Shown here piece after piece: positions 1 to 5,567 of a stretch of 7,912 nucleotides of DNA. The stretch is taken from positions 1-7,912 of the forward strand of contig JAAYXX010000317.1 of NCBI GenBank assembly GCA_012515695.1, read 5' to 3'. Source of the DNA: Chloroflexota bacterium. GTDB lineage: Bacteria; Chloroflexota; Anaerolineae; UBA1429. The position numbers and the translations under genes are program-made. Every line of letters begins with the position of its first letter. Position 1 is the stretch's first letter. The notes under the pieces were generated by a model, which was not told the DNA's origin, ran no database searches, and worked only from the letters and a program-made list of their open reading frames with translations.

Positions 1-1
1 T

Positions 2-253
2 ACCCAGATGGAAAACTATCTGGCCGAGATCTTTGGCTTGGGCCAAGGCTCGGACAACACTACGGAAGCCGCTATGGAGGAAACCCGCCGGGCCGTCGAG
101 CGAATCATGGCCGGGCAATCGCACGCCGTGCAGCTGAACCCCCAGGAGCCAGCCATCCGCCGTATGCAGCACGAGATGGCCCGCGAGGCGAACCTGCTCT
201 CGCGCAGTTCGGGGACCGAACCACACCGACGTGTCACCATCTATGGCAGCTAG
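2..253 (+). CDS. R3H-domain nucleic-acid-binding protein, C-terminal part (5' end outside window)
   Basis: The reading frame is open from the window edge, so this is the 3' end of a longer gene; the ATG at 8 is probably internal. Counting from that ATG, residues 16-35 form a charged helix (TEAAMEETRRAVERI), and residues 42-80 form an R3H domain with the R-x3-H signature (R51, H55) and a C-terminal EPHRRVTIYG strand. R3H domains bind single-stranded nucleic acid. In Chloroflexota and cyanobacteria (Ycf45-like proteins) such a domain follows an AAA/SpoIIIAA-like ATPase domain, and I infer that the missing N-terminus carries one. The stop is 12 nt before tmk, so the two are probably co-transcribed. 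Confidence in R3H is good; the ATPase part is unseen. Confidence 0.75.
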   Translation, partial: TQMENYLAEIFGLGQGSDNTTEAAMEETRRAVERIMAGQSHAVQLNPQEPAIRRMQHEMAREANLLSRSSGTEPHRRVTIYGS

Positions 254-265
254 CAAAGAGGCACT

Positions 266-913
266 TTGGCATTCTTTGTAACTTTTGAAGGCCCGGAAGG
301 CAGCGGGAAAACAACCCAAATTCAACTATTGTACCAGTATTTGCAGAACAAAGGCCGCCAGAGCAGGGAGGTGATCTGTACCCGCGAACCTGGCGGCACC
401 CCCATCGGGGAGCAAATCCGCGCCGTGTTGCACGATCTGGGCAATACGGCCATGTTGCCCGAAGCGGAAGTCTTGCTCTATTCCGCTTCGCGCGCCCAGC
501 ATGTTGGAGAGGTGGTGCGTCCCGCCCTGGAACGGGGCGCTATCGTCCTCTCGGATCGGTACGCCGAATCAACCATCGCCTATCAAGGATATGGGCGCGG
601 CCTGGATAGGCGCGCACTCGAGATGATCACCGAGTTTGCTACCGGGGGGCTACGCCCCGACCTGATCATCTACCTGGATCTGGACGTCCAGGCGGGCCTG
701 CGACGCAAACATCGCGATCAACAAGAGGGCCGGGGCGAGTGGACCCGCATGGATCAGCAAGACCTGGCCTTTCATCGGCGAGTGCGAGACGGATACTTGC
801 AGATGGCCCGGCAGGACCCTGAACGCTGGCTGGTCATTGACGCTACCCAGCCCATCGAAACGATTCACACAACCATTCGTGAACGCGTGGAAGCGTTACA
901 CACATCTTGGTGA
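266..913 (+). CDS. tmk: Thymidylate kinase (dTMP kinase)
   Basis: This cytosolic enzyme phosphorylates dTMP to dTDP with ATP, the step common to de novo and salvage dTTP synthesis. The 215-aa length is typical. Visible motifs are the P-loop GPEGSGKT (residues 9-16), TREPGGTPIGE (39-49) for dTMP binding, the catalytic DRY (97-99), the YQG segment (106-108) and an Arg-rich LID (about 144-162) that is somewhat longer than in E. coli. The start is TTG, supported by AAAGAGG at 255-261 with 4 nt spacing; no nearby ATG fits. The gene sits 12 nt after the R3H gene and 37 nt before darA. The tmk-darA(yaaQ) pairing is also known in Firmicutes. Confidence 0.95.
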   Translation: MAFFVTFEGPEGSGKTTQIQLLYQYLQNKGRQSREVICTREPGGTPIGEQIRAVLHDLGNTAMLPEAEVLLYSASRAQHVGEVVRPALERGAIVLSDRYAESTIAYQGYGRGLDRRALEMITEFATGGLRPDLIIYLDLDVQAGLRRKHRDQQEGRGEWTRMDQQDLAFHRRVRDGYLQMARQDPERWLVIDATQPIETIHTTIRERVEALHTSW

Positions 914-950
914 CAGCTTATATCATTGGGAGAAGGGAGCCCAACGCACC

Positions 951-1286
951 ATGTCTATGAAGTTGATTATTAGCATCGTCCACAGCGACGACGCCGACCA
1001 GTTGATGTCAGCGTTGCGCGAAGGCGGCTTCTCCTCGACCAGGATCAGCACGACTGGTGGCTTTCTGCGCGAGGGCAACGCCACCATTCTGGTCGGGACC
1101 GATGAGATGAACGTCTCGAGCGTTCTCGACATCATCAAGCGCAATTGCCACACCCGCACTCAGTATGTCAACCCTCTCCCGCCGGTGATGGAACCCGGAG
1201 AGCTGTATATGCCCAATCCGGTGGAAGTGCAGGTGGGGGGCGCGGTAATTTTCGTTCTGGATGTCGAGCGGTTGGTCAAATACTAG
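951..1286 (+). CDS. darA: Cyclic-di-AMP receptor, PII-like (DarA/PstA/YaaQ family)
   Basis: This small trimeric PII-like protein binds the second messenger cyclic-di-AMP; its output partner is unknown in most bacteria. The 111 aa match the family length. The start MSMKLIISIVHSDDADQL resembles the first beta strand and helix of YaaQ. TTGGFLREGN (34-43) is the conserved ligand-binding turn, and the C-terminal PVEVQVGGAVIFVL (90-103) is the family's second signature. The ATG at 951 is chosen because AAGGGAG (933-939) lies 11 nt upstream; the in-frame extension back to 837 would overlap tmk and has no family counterpart. ATG 957 is a less well spaced alternative. It implies that this organism makes cyclic-di-AMP, though no cyclase is in the window. 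Confidence 0.92.
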   Translation: MSMKLIISIVHSDDADQLMSALREGGFSSTRISTTGGFLREGNATILVGTDEMNVSSVLDIIKRNCHTRTQYVNPLPPVMEPGELYMPNPVEVQVGGAVIFVLDVERLVKY

Positions 1287-1355
1287 CACACCAGCGCAAC
1301 TGACCCGCTGCGTGCAATTGATCGCCTTGTGCAGAGCTAGATTAAGAGGATTTGA

Positions 1356-2021
1356 TTGAACAACCATATCAAGCCACTCGTAATGCCTCACGCCCAAGAG
1401 GTATTCTCGTCGCTGGAGCGATATTTGCACCCCGATCCTTTGTTGGTGGTGATCTCGGGGCCTTCGGGCGTGGGCAAAGATAGCGTCATTCGGCGCATGC
1501 TCGAACTGCAATACCCTTTTCACTTTGTCGTGACCACTACAGACCGTCCGCCGCGCCCCGGTGAGGTAGATGGCGTGGATTACCACTTTGTCTCTACCGC
1601 CGAGTTTGAAGCGATGGTGGCAGAAGGCGAGATGTTTGAACACGCCATCGTGTATGGGCAATACAAGGGCGTGGAGCGCAGCCACATCCGCCAGGCGTTG
1701 CACACCGGCTCTGATGTAATGATGCGGCTGGATGTCCAGGGCGCTGCCACCGTCCGCGCCCAGGTGCCCCAGGCGCTCGGCATCTTTTTGGCCCCTCCTT
1801 CGTTGGATGCTCTGCTACACCGGCTACACCGGCGGCCAGGGGATTCGCCAGAGCAACGCCGAGAGCGGGTAGAAATGGCGCTATCCGAGATGGAGCGCAT
1901 GCGCGAGTTTGACTATGTGATCGTGAACCAGGAAGGTTGCCTGGACGAAACGGTCAAAAAGGTAGTGGCTATCATGGAAACGGAAAAGTGCCGCATCCAT
2001 CGCGAGCCGGTCAAGTTGTAG
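1356..2021 (+). CDS. gmk: Guanylate kinase, plastid-like variant
   Basis: This enzyme phosphorylates GMP to GDP with ATP, feeding GTP and dGTP pools and recycling. It is 221 aa long. The P-loop is GPSGVGKD (35-42), with Asp where most guanylate kinases have Ser or Thr. The GMP-binding segment is DRPPRPGEVDGVDYHF (63-78, with R64 and R67), followed by E95, QYKG (102-105) and D126 in LDVQGAA. Lys104 stands where many enzymes have the GMP-contacting Tyr (Tyr78 in yeast). By memory, plant plastid guanylate kinases share both GKD and EYKG, so this is likely a functional subfamily. The TTG start has AAGAGGA (1344-1350) 5 nt upstream. The N-terminal ~27 residues are an unconserved extension; ATG 1383 is a possible later start. 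Confidence 0.93.
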   Translation: MNNHIKPLVMPHAQEVFSSLERYLHPDPLLVVISGPSGVGKDSVIRRMLELQYPFHFVVTTTDRPPRPGEVDGVDYHFVSTAEFEAMVAEGEMFEHAIVYGQYKGVERSHIRQALHTGSDVMMRLDVQGAATVRAQVPQALGIFLAPPSLDALLHRLHRRPGDSPEQRRERVEMALSEMERMREFDYVIVNQEGCLDETVKKVVAIMETEKCRIHREPVKL

Positions 2022-2028
2022 GCGCGTT

Positions 2029-2814
2029 GTGAACGACTTGAATGAGGCCCGACAACCATCGCCCTATCCCATACCGCCTCGCGCTCCAACAAACATCGCG
2101 CTGCCCCTGCCCGCCCACCGCCCGCTGTGGACCTATGTCCTGCTGGGCATCAATATCGCCGTCTGGCTGTTGATGACCTTTGCGGGCGGCTCGGAGAACC
2201 CGCTAGTGCTGATCCGCTTTGGGGCCAAGTACAACCCGCTGATCGTGGCGGGCCAGTATTGGCGGCTGCTCACCGCCTGCTTTGTCCATATCGGCCTCAT
2301 GCACCTGATCTTTAACGCGTGGGCCTTGTTCAACCTGGGGCTAGAGATCGAGACCCGTTTTGGCCGGGCGCGGTTTCTGGCGCTGTATCTGCTGTCGGGC
2401 CTGTTCGGGAGCGTGCTCAGTTTCCTGGGGAACGACGCCCTGTCTGCCGGGGCATCGGGAGCCATTTTCGGGCTGATCGGGGCGATGATCGCTTATTTCG
2501 CCATCTATCGCCGTCGCTTTGGGAATTGGGGCAAGAGCCGGCTGACCAGCGCCCTGGTCGTAGCCGGGTACAACCTGGTTTTCGGCTTTATGGCCGTGGG
2601 TATTGACAACCTGGGTCACATCGGCGGGCTGATAGGCGGCCTGCTGTTGGGGTGGGCGTTGTGCCCCAACTATACTGTGGCCTTGCAAAATGATCCATTC
2701 AACCCCTATCGTGTTGTGGACCGCCACCGCCCGGCGCGGGCTTGGGGAATGATCATCGTCGTTACGTTGTTGCTCCTGGCGCTAACCTTCATCGGCGTGC
2801 AACTCCACGGATAG
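2029..2814 (+). CDS. Rhomboid-family intramembrane serine protease
   Basis: This is a polytopic membrane protease that cleaves transmembrane segments of other proteins; its substrate is unknown. The 261-aa sequence has a Pro-rich cytoplasmic N-terminus (9-33) and hydrophobic segments near 34-52, 80-101, 115-133, 141-159, 172-190, 193-211 and 239-257, i.e. a six-helix core plus one extra C-terminal helix. Catalytic Ser143 lies in GASG (141-144) and catalytic His197 in NLGHIGG. His92 and Asn96 in HLIFN complete the oxyanion-site motif, so the enzyme should be active. The start is a GTG only 7 nt after the gmk stop without a clear SD site, so translation may be coupled to gmk. The exact start is less certain than the gene. 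Confidence 0.9.
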   Translation: MNDLNEARQPSPYPIPPRAPTNIALPLPAHRPLWTYVLLGINIAVWLLMTFAGGSENPLVLIRFGAKYNPLIVAGQYWRLLTACFVHIGLMHLIFNAWALFNLGLEIETRFGRARFLALYLLSGLFGSVLSFLGNDALSAGASGAIFGLIGAMIAYFAIYRRRFGNWGKSRLTSALVVAGYNLVFGFMAVGIDNLGHIGGLIGGLLLGWALCPNYTVALQNDPFNPYRVVDRHRPARAWGMIIVVTLLLLALTFIGVQLHG

Positions 2815-2818
2815 CAGG

Positions 2819-2849
2819 AAAAAGGGCAGTCGGTCTGGTCGAACTGCCC
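2819..2849. other. Stem-loop between rhomboid and Memo genes
   Basis: GGGCAG (2824-2829) pairs with CTGCCC (2844-2849), and TCG (2830-2832) with CGA (2840-2842), leaving one bulged A and a 7-nt loop. Five A (2819-2823) precede it, so on the minus strand it reads as hairpin plus five U, like an intrinsic terminator for antisense transcripts. On the + strand there is no T-run, so it should not stop the operon. It ends 4 nt before the Memo SD site and might affect its translation or mRNA stability. Confidence 0.45.
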
Positions 2850-2864
2850 AAATGGAGGGTTATC

Positions 2865-3725
2865 ATGCCTGTGCGAAATCCCGTAGTAGCGGGGAGGTTT
2901 TATCCAGCCCAGGAACGGGCCTGTCGTGAGGAAGTCGAAAAGTACCTGCGCCAGGCCAAGCCTTTCGTTGCTGAGCGATACATCCAGGGGGGGCTGGTGC
3001 CACATGCGGGGTGGACGTTTTCCGCCCCCACGGCGGGGCGCGTCCTGGCGGCGTTGGGCGCGCAAGAAGCGCCGGAGACTGTCGTCTTGTTTGGCGCGGT
3101 GCATAGTTGGGGCGTGGACCGGCCCAGCATGTACGGCTCTGGGGCGTGGCGCACACCCCTCGGCGAGCTGTTGATTGACGAAGAGCTGGCGGACAAGCTG
3201 CGTCAGACGAACAGCGGGCTGCTCGATAGGCCGGAGGCCCATGCCGGGGAACACTCCATCGAGGTGCAGCTGCCCTTTATCAAGTACCTGTTCCCCGATG
3301 CGTGCATTCTCCCCATTTCCACCCCGCCCCTGCCGTCGGCGGTTACCTTGGGGCAAACGGTGGCCCGCGTTGTGCAAGAGCTTGATCGGCGGGTCGTGGC
3401 GCTGGGCAGTAGCGACCTGACGCACTACGGCCCGCAGTATGGGCTTGCGCCCGCCGGGGTAGGCGAGCCGGGCCTAGAGTGGGCCAAGCAGAACGACGCC
3501 CGCGTGCTGGATCTGGCTACGCGCATGTTGCCCGAAGATGTGCTGGAAGAAGCCCACGCCCATCATAACGCCTGCGGGGCCGGGGCCATCGCTGCCACCA
3601 TCGCCTTTGCGGCGGCAAGAGGCGCGACGGAGGGCGTTCTGCTGCACTATACCACCAGCCACGAGGTCATGCCGATGGGCCGCCCCACCGATTTCGTGGG
3701 GTATGGGGCCGTGGTCTATTTCTAG
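2865..3725 (+). CDS. amrB: Memo-family protein (AmmeMemoRadiSam system protein B)
   Basis: This is a member of the Memo/AmrB family, which resembles class III extradiol dioxygenases; the bacterial role is not settled. The 286-aa length fits. Family landmarks are NPVVAGRFYP (5-14), VPHAGW (45-50, His47), GAVHSW (77-82, His80), the EHSIEVQLPF box (129-138), SSDLTHYG (182-189) and NACG (235-238, Cys237). His47, His80 and Cys237 correspond to the metal-binding residues His49, His81 and Cys244 of human MEMO1, so metal binding is expected. ATG 2865 is chosen because GGAGGG (2854-2859) lies 5 nt upstream; the frame open from 2742 overlaps the rhomboid gene. The usual partners, an AMMECR1-domain protein (A) and a radical SAM protein, are not in the window. 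It is the last gene of the operon. Confidence 0.92.
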   Translation: MPVRNPVVAGRFYPAQERACREEVEKYLRQAKPFVAERYIQGGLVPHAGWTFSAPTAGRVLAALGAQEAPETVVLFGAVHSWGVDRPSMYGSGAWRTPLGELLIDEELADKLRQTNSGLLDRPEAHAGEHSIEVQLPFIKYLFPDACILPISTPPLPSAVTLGQTVARVVQELDRRVVALGSSDLTHYGPQYGLAPAGVGEPGLEWAKQNDARVLDLATRMLPEDVLEEAHAHHNACGAGAIAATIAFAAARGATEGVLLHYTTSHEVMPMGRPTDFVGYGAVVYF

Positions 3726-3738
3726 ACGCTGACTAGAG

Positions 3739-3785
3739 CAGGTCGTAACGGCAGACCGCGGTCTGCCGTTACGACCTGTTTTTTT
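3739..3785 (+). terminator. Strong intrinsic terminator on a perfect 40-nt palindrome
   Basis: Positions 3739-3758 are the exact reverse complement of 3759-3778, giving 20-bp arms with no spacer (the RNA loop must open at the central CCGCGG). Seven T follow (3779-3785). It lies 13 nt after the Memo stop and closes the R3H-to-Memo operon. Confidence 0.95.
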
Positions 3786-3807
3786 CCTATGAACGCCCCC
3801 CATTCCC

Positions 3808-3870
3808 CGATGCAGCGCATCAGACGATGCAGCGCATCAGACGATGCGGCGCATCAGACGATACGCCGCC
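3808..3870. repeat. Three tandem 17-bp repeats with internal dyads, plus a diverged fourth
   Basis: The unit CGATGCAGCGCATCAGA occurs at 3808-3824 and 3825-3841 (identical) and 3842-3858 (A to G at position 7), followed by a partial, diverged copy (CGATACGCCGCC, 3859-3870). Each unit holds GATGC-3 nt-GCATC. Neighbouring units can also fold together around AGAC loops; in the last pair GCGGCG (3846-3851) pairs with CGCCGC (3864-3869) and ATC with GAT. The array ends about 17 nt before a -35 box, so it may be a set of regulator sites. The period is not a multiple of three and I see no coding role. Confidence 0.9.
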
Positions 3871-3887
3871 CCCTCTGTCCTTATCCA

Positions 3888-3916
3888 TTGACACCCTCGC
3901 CGAGTGCGCGCATAAT
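3888..3916 (+). promoter_or_regulatory. sigma70-type promoter for the TPR gene
   Basis: A perfect -35 TTGACA (3888-3893) and a -10 CATAAT (3911-3916) are separated by exactly 17 nt. Transcription would start near 3923, giving a ~40-nt 5' UTR to the ATG at 3964. It follows the upstream terminator and the 17-bp repeats, so the TPR gene is its own unit. Confidence 0.75.
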
Positions 3917-3963
3917 AGGCCCATACTCACGTAGGCTACGACCTCGCACACCTGGAGGAGGCA

Positions 3964-5244
3964 ATGGTCGATCTTACTTTACGGGCGCAATGTGACGAAG
4001 CGCTGCGCCTCCTGCGCGCGGGAGATCCGGCTGCGGCCATGACCACCTGCCGACGCATTCTAGAAACCTTTTCCCAACATGTGGAAACCTATAGCATTCT
4101 TGCCCAGGCGTACCTGCAAGCGGGGCAATATGAAGAAGCGGCCAGCATCTTTCGGCGCGTGTTGAGCGCCGACCCGGAGAATGCCCTGGCCTACGCCAGC
4201 CTGGCTACTATTTTCGAGGAGCGCGGCCTGTACGAAGAGGCGCTATGGCAGTTGGAGCGCGCCCTGGAACTCTCGCCGGGCAACCGCGAGGTGCGCCGCG
4301 AGTTGATCCGCCTCCGCACCGAGCGCGGCATGGCCGCCGCCCCCCGCCTTCATATGACCGGCGGGGCGTTGGCGCGCCTGTATATGCGCGGCCAGTTGTA
4401 CCCCAAAGCCATCGGCGAGCTGCGCGAGTTGATCCGCACGCACCCGCAGCGGTACGACCTGCGGGTTGCGCTGGCCGAAGCGCTCTGGCAAGATGGGCAA
4501 TACCAGGAAGCGGCGACAGTCGCCCAGCACGTCCTGGCGGATATTCCCAACTGCCTGAAGGCGAACCTGATCCTGGGCCAGGTCTGGCTGCACACCGAAA
4601 AGGACGAGGAGGCCCGCGTGCTTTTGCAGCGCGCACAAATGCTCGATCCAGAGAACGCTACCGCTCAGGCTTTGTTTGGCTCCCGCTCTCCCCTGCCGCC
4701 GCGCACGCCCCGGCTCCCCTTCCGCGAAGAGGACGCCCCGCCAATCGCCATCCCCTATCTGGTGGACGACGAAGAGGGTATCGTAGAGGATATTACCATA
4801 GAGGGCCAACTGACTGCTGGTGTGGCAGAGGCCGAGGCCCAGCCCCAAGAGGCCAGGCCAGATAGCGAGGGAATCGCCCCAATCGAGCAGGCGGCCACCG
4901 TCGTGGCTGCGGGCGAGCCTACGCCAGAAGAAGACGACGAGCCGCTGTTTGGCGACCCGGACGAGAACGAGCGAGACCTGTCGCTGGTTGACATCCAGTA
5001 TCGCTACCTGGCAAAGCACCCCAACGACTATGGGGCGCGGCTCAAGCTGGCCCGCCAGTTGCGCGATATGCGCGACATCAGCGGGGCGGTGGAACAATAT
5101 CACCATCTGGTGCAGCACGATTACGAGGCGCTGCCCGAGGTCATTCGCGACCTGGAATTGCTGAACGTGCTGGTTCCGGGCAGTCGACCCCTGGCGAACC
5201 TCCTGGCAGAAGCCCACGCCCGCCAGGCCCGCAAGCCCAAGTGA
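3964..5244 (+). CDS. TPR-repeat protein with acidic central linker
   Basis: No specific function is recognised. The 426-aa protein has no signal peptide or membrane segment, so it is probably a cytosolic scaffold. The N-terminal block (about 6-232) consists of tetratricopeptide repeats; the clearest are 40-73, 74-107, 133-163, 164-197 and 198-231, with the typical small-residue/Tyr pattern and closing DPEN or SPGN turns. A low-complexity linker follows (about 240-340) and is rich in Glu, Asp, Pro and Ala. A shorter C-terminal helical block (about 342-420) again looks TPR-like and ends in basic residues. The start is clear: GGAGGAGG (3954-3961) directly before ATG, and a promoter just upstream. 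Its position beside gltX may be chance. Confidence 0.85.
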   Translation: MVDLTLRAQCDEALRLLRAGDPAAAMTTCRRILETFSQHVETYSILAQAYLQAGQYEEAASIFRRVLSADPENALAYASLATIFEERGLYEEALWQLERALELSPGNREVRRELIRLRTERGMAAAPRLHMTGGALARLYMRGQLYPKAIGELRELIRTHPQRYDLRVALAEALWQDGQYQEAATVAQHVLADIPNCLKANLILGQVWLHTEKDEEARVLLQRAQMLDPENATAQALFGSRSPLPPRTPRLPFREEDAPPIAIPYLVDDEEGIVEDITIEGQLTAGVAEAEAQPQEARPDSEGIAPIEQAATVVAAGEPTPEEDDEPLFGDPDENERDLSLVDIQYRYLAKHPNDYGARLKLARQLRDMRDISGAVEQYHHLVQHDYEALPEVIRDLELLNVLVPGSRPLANLLAEAHARQARKPK

Positions 5245-5258
5245 GTTGTATATCACGC

Positions 5259-5287
5259 TTGACAAACGCCCCTGGTTGCCGTACATT
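5259..5287 (+). promoter_or_regulatory. sigma70-type promoter for the gltX leader
   Basis: A perfect -35 TTGACA (5259-5264) and a -10 TACATT (5282-5287) are 17 nt apart. Transcription would start near 5294, about 335 nt before the gltX start codon. It begins just after the TPR stop. No terminator was seen between the TPR gene and this promoter, so some read-through may also enter the leader. Confidence 0.72.
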
Positions 5288-5313
5288 CAAACATAGTAAG
5301 GGTTATCACCCAT

Positions 5314-5329
5314 AGGGAGCTATTGCGCG
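5314..5329 (+). promoter_or_regulatory. Leader ORF SD site doubling as near-copy of terminator 5' arm (segment 1)
   Basis: AGGGAGCT-ATT-GCGCG here matches AGGGAGCT-GCGCG at 5571-5583 in the terminator. AGGGAG (5314-5319) is also the best SD site for the GTG at 5329. The segment can pair with segment 2 (5501-5517) in 5 + 3 + 4 bp blocks, and its first 8 nt can pair with the terminator 3' arm (5596-5603). Confidence 0.55.
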
Positions 5330-5541
5330 TGTTTAGCGGGGCAGAAATGAACGCCGGATACCGGCGCATCAACCGAAACGCCTACCAGCCTACACCCTTG
5401 GCGACGCCAAAGGCGGCGGGCGTTTTCGCCTGCCCGATAAACACCCAGATTCAGGTCCAGCAGGAACAGCAACAGCAGCAGCAGCAGCGTGAATCGCTGG
5501 CGCGTGCAGCCATCCCTGGACCTGGCCGAGCAAGCCCGTGA
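5329..5541 (+). CDS. Gln-rich leader peptide upstream of gltX
   Basis: This 70-aa ORF resembles no known protein. Residues 40-53 read QIQVQQEQQQQQQQ: 11 Gln in 14 codons, ten CAG and one CAA, with seven consecutive. Glu follows two residues later. GTG 5329 is chosen because AGGGAG lies 9 nt upstream; TTG 5323 is too close to that SD site, and ATG 5347 (64 aa) is a fair alternative. The ORF stops at 5539-5541, 26 nt before the terminator stem and 87 nt before gltX, so it is not a fused N-terminus. Gln codons interrupted by Ile, Val and Glu argue for selection on Gln content rather than simple CAG slippage. Its likely job is to let ribosome speed on Gln codons decide terminator folding, not to make a stable protein. 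It is longer than classical leader peptides. Confidence 0.6.
   Translation: MFSGAEMNAGYRRINRNAYQPTPLATPKAAGVFACPINTQIQVQQEQQQQQQQRESLARAAIPGPGRASP
5352..5434 (+). other. Three consecutive hairpins in the gltX leader
   Basis: The first is CGCCGG (5352-5357) with CCGGCG (5361-5366) and an ATA loop. The second is TTGGC (5398-5402) with GCCAA (5406-5410), extendable by CC/GG across a bulge. The third is GGCGGGCG (5415-5422) with CGCCTGCC (5427-5434), including one G-U pair and a TTTT loop. They lie inside the leader ORF before the Gln run and could pause RNA polymerase so that a ribosome catches up. Confidence 0.55.
5501..5517 (+). promoter_or_regulatory. Putative antiterminator strand (segment 2)
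   Basis: TCCCT (5513-5517) pairs with AGGGA (5571-5575), GCAGC (5506-5510) with GCTGC (5576-5580), and CGC (5501-5503) with GCG (5581-5583): 13 bp with two 2-nt bulges, blocking the terminator's 5' arm. It begins 13 nt after the last Gln codon of the run, just beyond where the front edge of a ribosome stalled there would reach. Confidence 0.55.
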
Positions 5542-5554
5542 TCTATTAGATCAC
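5538..5554. other. 17-nt palindrome over the leader ORF stop codon
   Basis: GTGATCTA (5538-5545) and TAGATCAC (5547-5554) are exact inverted repeats around one T. The TGA stop (5539-5541) is inside the left arm. It may be a small hairpin or a DNA-binding site. Confidence 0.6.
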
Positions 5555-5567
5555 TCAACTGCCACCC

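Noticed and set aside
837..950. N-terminal extension of DarA
   Set aside because: It overlaps tmk by 77 nt and has no family counterpart; ATG 951 has a good SD site.
2742..2864. N-terminal extension of the Memo protein
   Set aside because: It overlaps the rhomboid gene and the intergenic hairpin; ATG 2865 has a clear SD site and a family-typical start.
3808..3870. CRISPR array
   Set aside because: The 17-bp units are directly joined without spacers.
3789..3995. Small + strand frame starting right after the terminator
   Set aside because: It spans the 17-bp repeats and the TPR promoter, has no SD site, and the promoter lies inside it.
4243..5286. Long minus-strand open frame (347 codons) opposite the TPR gene
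   Set aside because: It mirrors the codon structure of the TPR gene, has no SD site or recognisable domain, and would run across the gltX promoter.
5467..5490. CAG run as a neutral microsatellite
   Set aside because: Slippage may have helped build it, but Gln codons continue upstream interrupted by Ile, Val and Glu, and the run is placed exactly before an antiterminator and terminator.
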